Part shown: in pieces, positions 4,461 to 6,419 of the stretch | How the letters are laid out: the number at the start of each line of letters is the position of its first letter | Numbering within the stretch: position 1 is the stretch's first letter | Assembly: GCA_946482565.1 (NCBI GenBank) | Contig: CAMLSB010000109.1 | Coordinates: forward strand, 1 to 6,419 | DNA: 6,419 nucleotides | Direction: 5' to 3' | From: an uncultured Lysobacteraceae bacterium | GTDB lineage: Bacteria; Pseudomonadota; Gammaproteobacteria; Xanthomonadales; Xanthomonadaceae | Position numbers and translations under genes: made by a program | The notes under the pieces: generated by a model | What the model was told of the DNA's origin: nothing | The model's database searches: none | The model's input: the letters and a program-made list of their open reading frames with translations, nothing else

Positions 4461-6419
4461 GTGGATCTCCGGGAAGCGGATGTTTCGGGACGGTGCCGGC
4501 GCAATGCGCGCACCAGCGCGCTCGCGGCCAGTCGTCCCCCTTGCTGCGCAGCGTAGCGCCAGTTGTCGAAACGCAGGGTGAGCGGGCGCAGCGTCGTTCC
4601 GCCATCGGACAGGTTCGGCGCGATGCGCGCGGCCCAGGCACTGGCCGGTTCATGGGCCGCGCGGCCCAGCCCGACGCGGGCGTAGCGCTGCCCCAGGCGC
4701 CGCCAGGCGCGCAGGACCGGGTCGGCCTCGCGGCCGGCGCGGGCGCTGAACCACGCCATCCAGGCCAGTGCCAGCACCGCCGCCGCGGTGAACAGCAGCA
4801 CCAGCCGCGACGGCGCGAGATCGTCCAGGCCGAGCGGGCGCAGCATGCGGCGCTGCCGCGCGGCGTCGAAGCCGAGCACGAAGTCGTTCCAGCCGCGCCG
4901 CAGCCAGTCGCCGACGTCCAGCATCGGCGTGATCCCGCCGAGGCCACCGAGCGCGTTCGCGCCGGGGGCGCGGTCGGCGAGGGTGTCGTAGATGCGTTCG
5001 GGCGCCACCGCCGCGGTCGGGTCCATGCGCACCCAGCCGCGGTCGTCCAGCCAGATTTCGGCCCAGGCATGCGCGTCGGAATTGCGCACGAGCCAGTAGC
5101 CGCCGATCGGGTTGCGATAGCCGCCCGCGTAGCCGGTGACTACGCGCGCGGGTACGCCCGCGGCGCGCATGAGCACGACGAACGCGGAGGCGAAGTGCTC
5201 GCAGAAGCCGGCGCGCGTGTCGAACAGGAACTCGTCCACCGCGTTGCGTCCGGGCAGCGGCGTTTCGAGCGTGTAGCCGAAGCTCGCGCGGAACAGGCGC
5301 AGCGCGCGCTGCGCGATGGCCATGTCGGCGGCGGCCGAGGAAGCGCCGGCGTCGGCGCGCCATTGCCGCCCCATCGCGAGGGTGCGCGGGTTGAAGCCCG
5401 CAGGCAGTTCCAGCGCAGCCTGGCGCAGCACGTTGCCGAGCTTCGGCTGGAAGCGCGCCGGCGGGGCGGATCGCATCCGCCAGCGGGTGAGCGTGGTGAG
5501 CGGCCGCGCGCTGTAGAGCGAATAGTCGAGCGACAGCCGCGTGCCCGCGGGCGCGAGGCTCGGCAGTTCGAGCGCGACCAGCTGGCGGTCGTCGGTCGGC
5601 TCGACTTCCATCTGGTAGTTCCAGTGCGACGGGCCGGGTTCGATCGCCGGCGGCGGGATGTCGCGCAGCCAGCGCGATTGGGTCCAGCGCCGGCCGTCGT
5701 AGTTCCACAGCACCGGTCCGCGCCAGTACATCTGCGAGGTCCGCGGCGCGGGGCCGAGGAACTGCACGCGCAGCGCGGTGGTGTCGTCGTTCATCAGGTC
5801 GAGCCATTCGCCCGGCGCCATGTCGCCCGAGAGGCCGGGCCGCGCCATCGCGCGTTCGGGCACGCCCCACATCGGGCTGGCGACGCGCGGGAACAGCCAG
5901 AAGGCCGCCAGCGCCAGCGGCAAGCCGACGGCGGCCAGGCGGCCGATGCGGCCCAGCCGGCGCAGCGGCGGCAGCGGGCGCGCGTCGCCGGAGTCGAGTT
6001 CCGCGATCCGCAGCAGTGCGGCGAGCGCGAGCGTCGCGCCGACCAGGCCGAGCACCAGCGCCAGCGGCCCCTGGTCGAGCAGGAAGGTGGCGAATGGCGC
6101 GAACAGCGCGAACCCGAGCAGGCTGCGGGCGTCGCGCACGCCCGCGGTTTCCGCGGGCTTGATCGCTAGCATCGCGGCGAGCAACGCGCAGGCGGTGTCG
6201 CGGCCGAAGTGGAAGCGCGCCGCGGCGAGCACTGCGCCGGCGAGCGCGATCGCGAGCAGCAGGCGCGACCAGCCCGGCATCGGGCGCCGCCACGACAGCG
6301 CTGCGCACGCGGCCGCCGCCGCGAAGATGCCCAGCGCGAGCGTCCATGGCAATTGCAGCAGCAGCGGCAACAGGCACGCGCCCGCGGCGGCAAGCGTCCA
6401 GCCGCGCGCGCGCGGATCG
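4457..6419 (-). CDS. tgpA: TgpA-type transmembrane transglutaminase (DUF3488), 5' end outside window
   Basis: A large inner-membrane protein with a periplasmic transglutaminase-like domain. The frame is open to the window edge: an internal TTG at 6370 is possible, but upstream codons continue a fitting hydrophobic start (RARGWTLAAAGACL), so the true start is just outside. Numbering from the TTG: hydrophobic helices fill about 1-120 and 146-160 (DUF3488 region); the periplasmic domain spans about 165-520 and holds the papain-like triad C390 (AGFCEHFASAF), H434 (SDAHAWAEIW) and D450 (WVRMDPTAA); a last membrane helix at about 527-550 precedes a cytoplasmic C-terminal tail (DUF4129-like, low certainty). 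The Pseudomonas aeruginosa homologue TgpA is important for viability, though its substrate is not settled. Homologues usually follow moxR and DUF58 genes, expected to the right of this window. slp follows with ATGA overlap. Confidence 0.92.
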   Translation of the reverse strand, partial: DPRARGWTLAAAGACLLPLLLQLPWTLALGIFAAAAACAALSWRRPMPGWSRLLLAIALAGAVLAAARFHFGRDTACALLAAMLAIKPAETAGVRDARSLLGFALFAPFATFLLDQGPLALVLGLVGATLALAALLRIAELDSGDARPLPPLRRLGRIGRLAAVGLPLALAAFWLFPRVASPMWGVPERAMARPGLSGDMAPGEWLDLMNDDTTALRVQFLGPAPRTSQMYWRGPVLWNYDGRRWTQSRWLRDIPPPAIEPGPSHWNYQMEVEPTDDRQLVALELPSLAPAGTRLSLDYSLYSARPLTTLTRWRMRSAPPARFQPKLGNVLRQAALELPAGFNPRTLAMGRQWRADAGASSAAADMAIAQRALRLFRASFGYTLETPLPGRNAVDEFLFDTRAGFCEHFASAFVVLMRAAGVPARVVTGYAGGYRNPIGGYWLVRNSDAHAWAEIWLDDRGWVRMDPTAAVAPERIYDTLADRAPGANALGGLGGITPMLDVGDWLRRGWNDFVLGFDAARQRRMLRPLGLDDLAPSRLVLLFTAAAVLALAWMAWFSARAGREADPVLRAWRRLGQRYARVGLGRAAHEPASAWAARIAPNLSDGGTTLRPLTLRFDNWRYAAQQGGRLAASALVRALRRHRPETSASRRST

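Noticed and set aside
4493..6169. 558-codon plus-strand open frame opposite tgpA
   Set aside because: Rich in Arg, Ala, His, Gly and Gln with no recognisable domain; a typical antisense shadow of a high-GC gene whose minus-strand frame has clear family motifs.
6368..6370. TTG as the true start of tgpA
   Set aside because: The frame stays open to the window edge and continues with a sensible membrane-protein N-terminus, so the start is more likely upstream, outside the window.
6402..6415. Alternating CG tract that might form Z-DNA
   Set aside because: It lies within the tgpA coding frame of a very GC-rich genome and encodes ordinary Arg/Ala codons.

Overview
The window comes from a GC-rich (roughly 70% in the core genes) gammaproteobacterial chromosome. 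The best fit is the Xanthomonadaceae/Lysobacteraceae. The grounds are gene content (PadR plus HAAS-domain pair, radA, an Slp-type lipoprotein behind a TgpA-type transglutaminase) and the strong G/C bias at third codon positions. The lineage is inferred from general resemblance, not from a search.

Layout, left to right. (1) 1-102: the 3' two thirds of tRNA-Thr(CGU) and a strong intrinsic terminator. (2) 111-1548: a cluster of palindromes, then a sigma70-like promoter overlapped by two copies of one inverted-repeat operator. These drive a two-gene operon of a small PadR repressor and a HAAS-domain membrane protein (ATGA overlap), closed by a second strong terminator. (3) 1549-2462: a lower-GC accessory block holding the type II toxin-antitoxin pair hicA-hicB. 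It has its own AT-rich promoter, two palindromes, a candidate 39-codon upstream ORF that overlaps hicA, and a weak terminator hairpin. (4) 2492-3925: radA, complete. (5) 3927-6419, minus strand: an Slp-family outer-membrane lipoprotein gene, translationally coupled (ATGA overlap) to an upstream TgpA/DUF3488-type transmembrane transglutaminase gene that runs off the right edge.

How they work together. The PadR protein probably represses its own promoter and so sets the level of the HAAS membrane protein. HicB probably neutralises HicA and represses the hicAB promoter. RadA acts in recombination intermediate processing, and its tail abuts the convergent slp/tgpA operon with one base between stop codons. 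TgpA and the lipoprotein form an envelope operon whose first genes (typically a MoxR AAA ATPase and a DUF58 protein) are expected just outside the window.

I see no CRISPR array, integrase, insertion sequence or wholly new multi-gene system. The most interesting signals are regulatory: the tandem PadR operators at 155-206, and the upstream ORF whose start codon lies at the centre of a palindrome just before hicA.
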